From an uncultured Chromatiaceae bacterium (GTDB lineage: Bacteria > Pseudomonadota > Gammaproteobacteria > Enterobacterales > Alteromonadaceae): DNA of 6,631 nucleotides. Below, one piece after another: positions 5,717-6,631 of the stretch; within the stretch, counting starts at the first letter, position 1, and the number at the start of each line of letters is the position of its first letter. Under the pieces are notes generated by a model. It saw only the letters and a list, made by a program, of their open reading frames with translations, ran no database searches and was not told the DNA's origin. A program made the position numbers and the translations under genes. The stretch lies in the NCBI GenBank assembly GCA_946481195.1, contig CAMLNG010000214.1, positions 1 through 6,631 of the forward strand, read 5' to 3'.

Positions 5717-5718
5717 GT

Positions 5719-6297
5719 ATGAACAAGTGGGCCCTGCTTGGGGTAACGCTGCTGGTAGCCGGTTGTCAGGGCGTACCTGCGCCATTGCCGGTGATTTTGA
5801 AGCCAAAACCGGCGCCGGAAAAAGTGGTCGAGCTGCCGAAAGAGCAACCCGCTCCGGTGAAGCCGCAGCTGGCATTACAGGATGATGCGGCGACATTGAG
5901 CGCCTGGCAGACCTTTCGCGGCGAAGTGCTGCAAATGACGACCGCACAGCGCGACGCTGTCAGCAAAACTCTGGATAAAACGCCGGTTGGTGAATTGCAG
6001 GGCTTGTTGCTGCGTTTGCATCCGGACACACCTTATGCCGTGCGGTTCCGGGCCCAGAACCAACTCAGTGAGCAGTTGAGCCGGTTACCGGCAGGTTTAG
6101 CTGCTTTGCTGCGCTGGGATTATGCCTATAACCAGAAATTGCTGGAGTCTGAATCTGCGGTCAAGGCGCTTGGCCGGCTCAATGGTCAGCAGCAGGACAA
6201 CCTGGAAAAGTTACAAAAGCAAAACGCCGACCTGCAAAAGAAAATTGAAGCGCTGACCCAAATCGAAGCCAAGTTAAACCAATCTGGCGGAGGTTGA
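5719..6297 (+). CDS. qseG: QseG-like outer-membrane lipoprotein of the GlrK/GlrR system
   Basis: This encodes a 192-residue lipoprotein placed between kinase and regulator, where enterobacteria carry qseG (yfhG). In enterobacteria QseG sits in the outer membrane and interacts with the kinase, so a sensory accessory role is likely here. The signal peptide ends at LVAG with lipidated Cys16, followed by Gln and a long Pro/Lys-rich linker (about 19-50) that could span periplasm. A mostly helical domain follows, ending in a coiled coil (LEKLQKQNADLQKKIEALTQ, about 165-184) and IEAKLN, resembling the QseG C-terminal pattern. Overall identity appears low and the protein is shorter than E. coli QseG (about 237), so the symbol rests largely on position and layout. 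The ATG at 5719 is chosen because AGAGGA lies 6 nt upstream and the lipoprotein signal starts exactly there; it is 2 nt after the glrK stop. Confidence 0.82.
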   Translation: MNKWALLGVTLLVAGCQGVPAPLPVILKPKPAPEKVVELPKEQPAPVKPQLALQDDAATLSAWQTFRGEVLQMTTAQRDAVSKTLDKTPVGELQGLLLRLHPDTPYAVRFRAQNQLSEQLSRLPAGLAALLRWDYAYNQKLLESESAVKALGRLNGQQQDNLEKLQKQNADLQKKIEALTQIEAKLNQSGGG

Positions 6298-6298
6298 G

Positions 6299-6631
6299 AT
6301 GCCTACAACTCCGACCGGCAATAATGCCCGTTTATTACTGGTGGACGACGACCCCAGCTTATTGCGGCTGATGACGTTGCGCCTCGAAGGTGAAGGTTAT
6401 CAGGTGATCTCGGCCGATTGTGCCGAAACTGCACTGACGCTGCTGGCAAAGCAGCCGGTGGATGTGGTACTCAGCGACTTACGGATGCCGGGCCTGGATG
6501 GTATGGCGCTGTTTGATGAAATCGCCAAACGCAGTCCGGGTTTACCGGTGGTGCTGATGACTGCGCACGGTTCTATTCCTGAAGCGGTTGCCGCGACACA
6601 GCGCGGTGTATTTGGCTTTCTGACCAAACCG
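6299..6631 (+). CDS. glrR: Response regulator GlrR (QseF), receiver domain only, cut by window end
   Basis: The first 111 residues of an NtrC-family response regulator are present. The receiver domain shows the acidic cluster VDDDPS (15-20), phospho-acceptor Asp60 in LSDLRMPGLDGM, the switch Thr88 in MTAHGSIPEAVAATQ and the conserved Lys110 in FLTKP. The stretch TAHGSIPEAVAATQRGVF is nearly the same as in E. coli GlrR. Family members continue with an AAA+ domain that activates sigma54 polymerase (GAFTGA loop) and a Fis-type helix-turn-helix, both beyond the window. GGCGGAGG (6286-6293) supports the ATG, which lies 1 nt after the qseG stop, so translation is probably coupled. It is the best candidate to act at the sigma54 promoter at 1196-1212. 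Confidence 0.93.
   Translation, partial: MPTTPTGNNARLLLVDDDPSLLRLMTLRLEGEGYQVISADCAETALTLLAKQPVDVVLSDLRMPGLDGMALFDEIAKRSPGLPVVLMTAHGSIPEAVAATQRGVFGFLTKP

Noticed and set aside
5680..5718. Earlier start for the QseG-like protein inside glrK
   Set aside because: The ATG at 5719 has AGAGGA 6 nt upstream and starts a clean lipoprotein signal; the earlier codons encode no signal-like sequence.

Overview
The window looks like chromosomal DNA of a gammaproteobacterium. The strongest clue is the last third: three tightly packed genes that match the enterobacterial glrK-qseG-glrR (qseE-qseG-qseF) set in order and in signature motifs. Moderate GC, the M64 peptidase with cadherin-like repeats and the Q-rich proteins would suit an aquatic Alteromonadales/Rheinheimera-like genus, but that placement is an inference. 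All genes lie on the + strand.

Layout. (1) 1-831: the C-terminal two thirds of an adenosine deaminase-family enzyme. Its reading frame is interrupted by TAA at 4-6, so the N-terminal metal-binding part is absent from this frame. A rho-independent terminator follows at 849-874. (2) 832-1338: about 500 bp of AT-rich DNA with no gene but strong regulatory structure. It holds two TGTC-N10-NACA boxes resembling GlrR sites, a consensus IHF match between them, and a -24/-12 (sigma54) promoter at 1196-1212. (3) 1339-1533: an unrecognised 64-residue single-pass membrane protein, preceded by a roughly 116-nt structured leader and followed by a strong terminator (1549-1578). It appears to be a monocistronic sigma54 unit. 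(4) 1701-4176: a lipoprotein with cadherin-like repeats and an M64-type zinc peptidase domain, overlapped by a gene for a small exported protein of unknown function. (5) 4304-6631: sensor kinase GlrK, lipoprotein QseG and the start of response regulator GlrR, separated by 1-2 nt and cut by the window end.

How it may fit together. In Enterobacteriaceae GlrR is a sigma54 activator that binds TGTC-N10-GACA sites and, with IHF, drives the small RNA gene glmY located next to glrK. Here the gap before glrK is only 127 bp and shows no glmY-like unit. About 3 kb upstream, however, a sigma54 promoter with GlrR-like and IHF-like sites sits in front of the small membrane-protein gene. The most interesting hypothesis is that GlrK/QseG/GlrR controls this small gene, or its structured transcript. 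This rests on motif matches read by eye and is untested.
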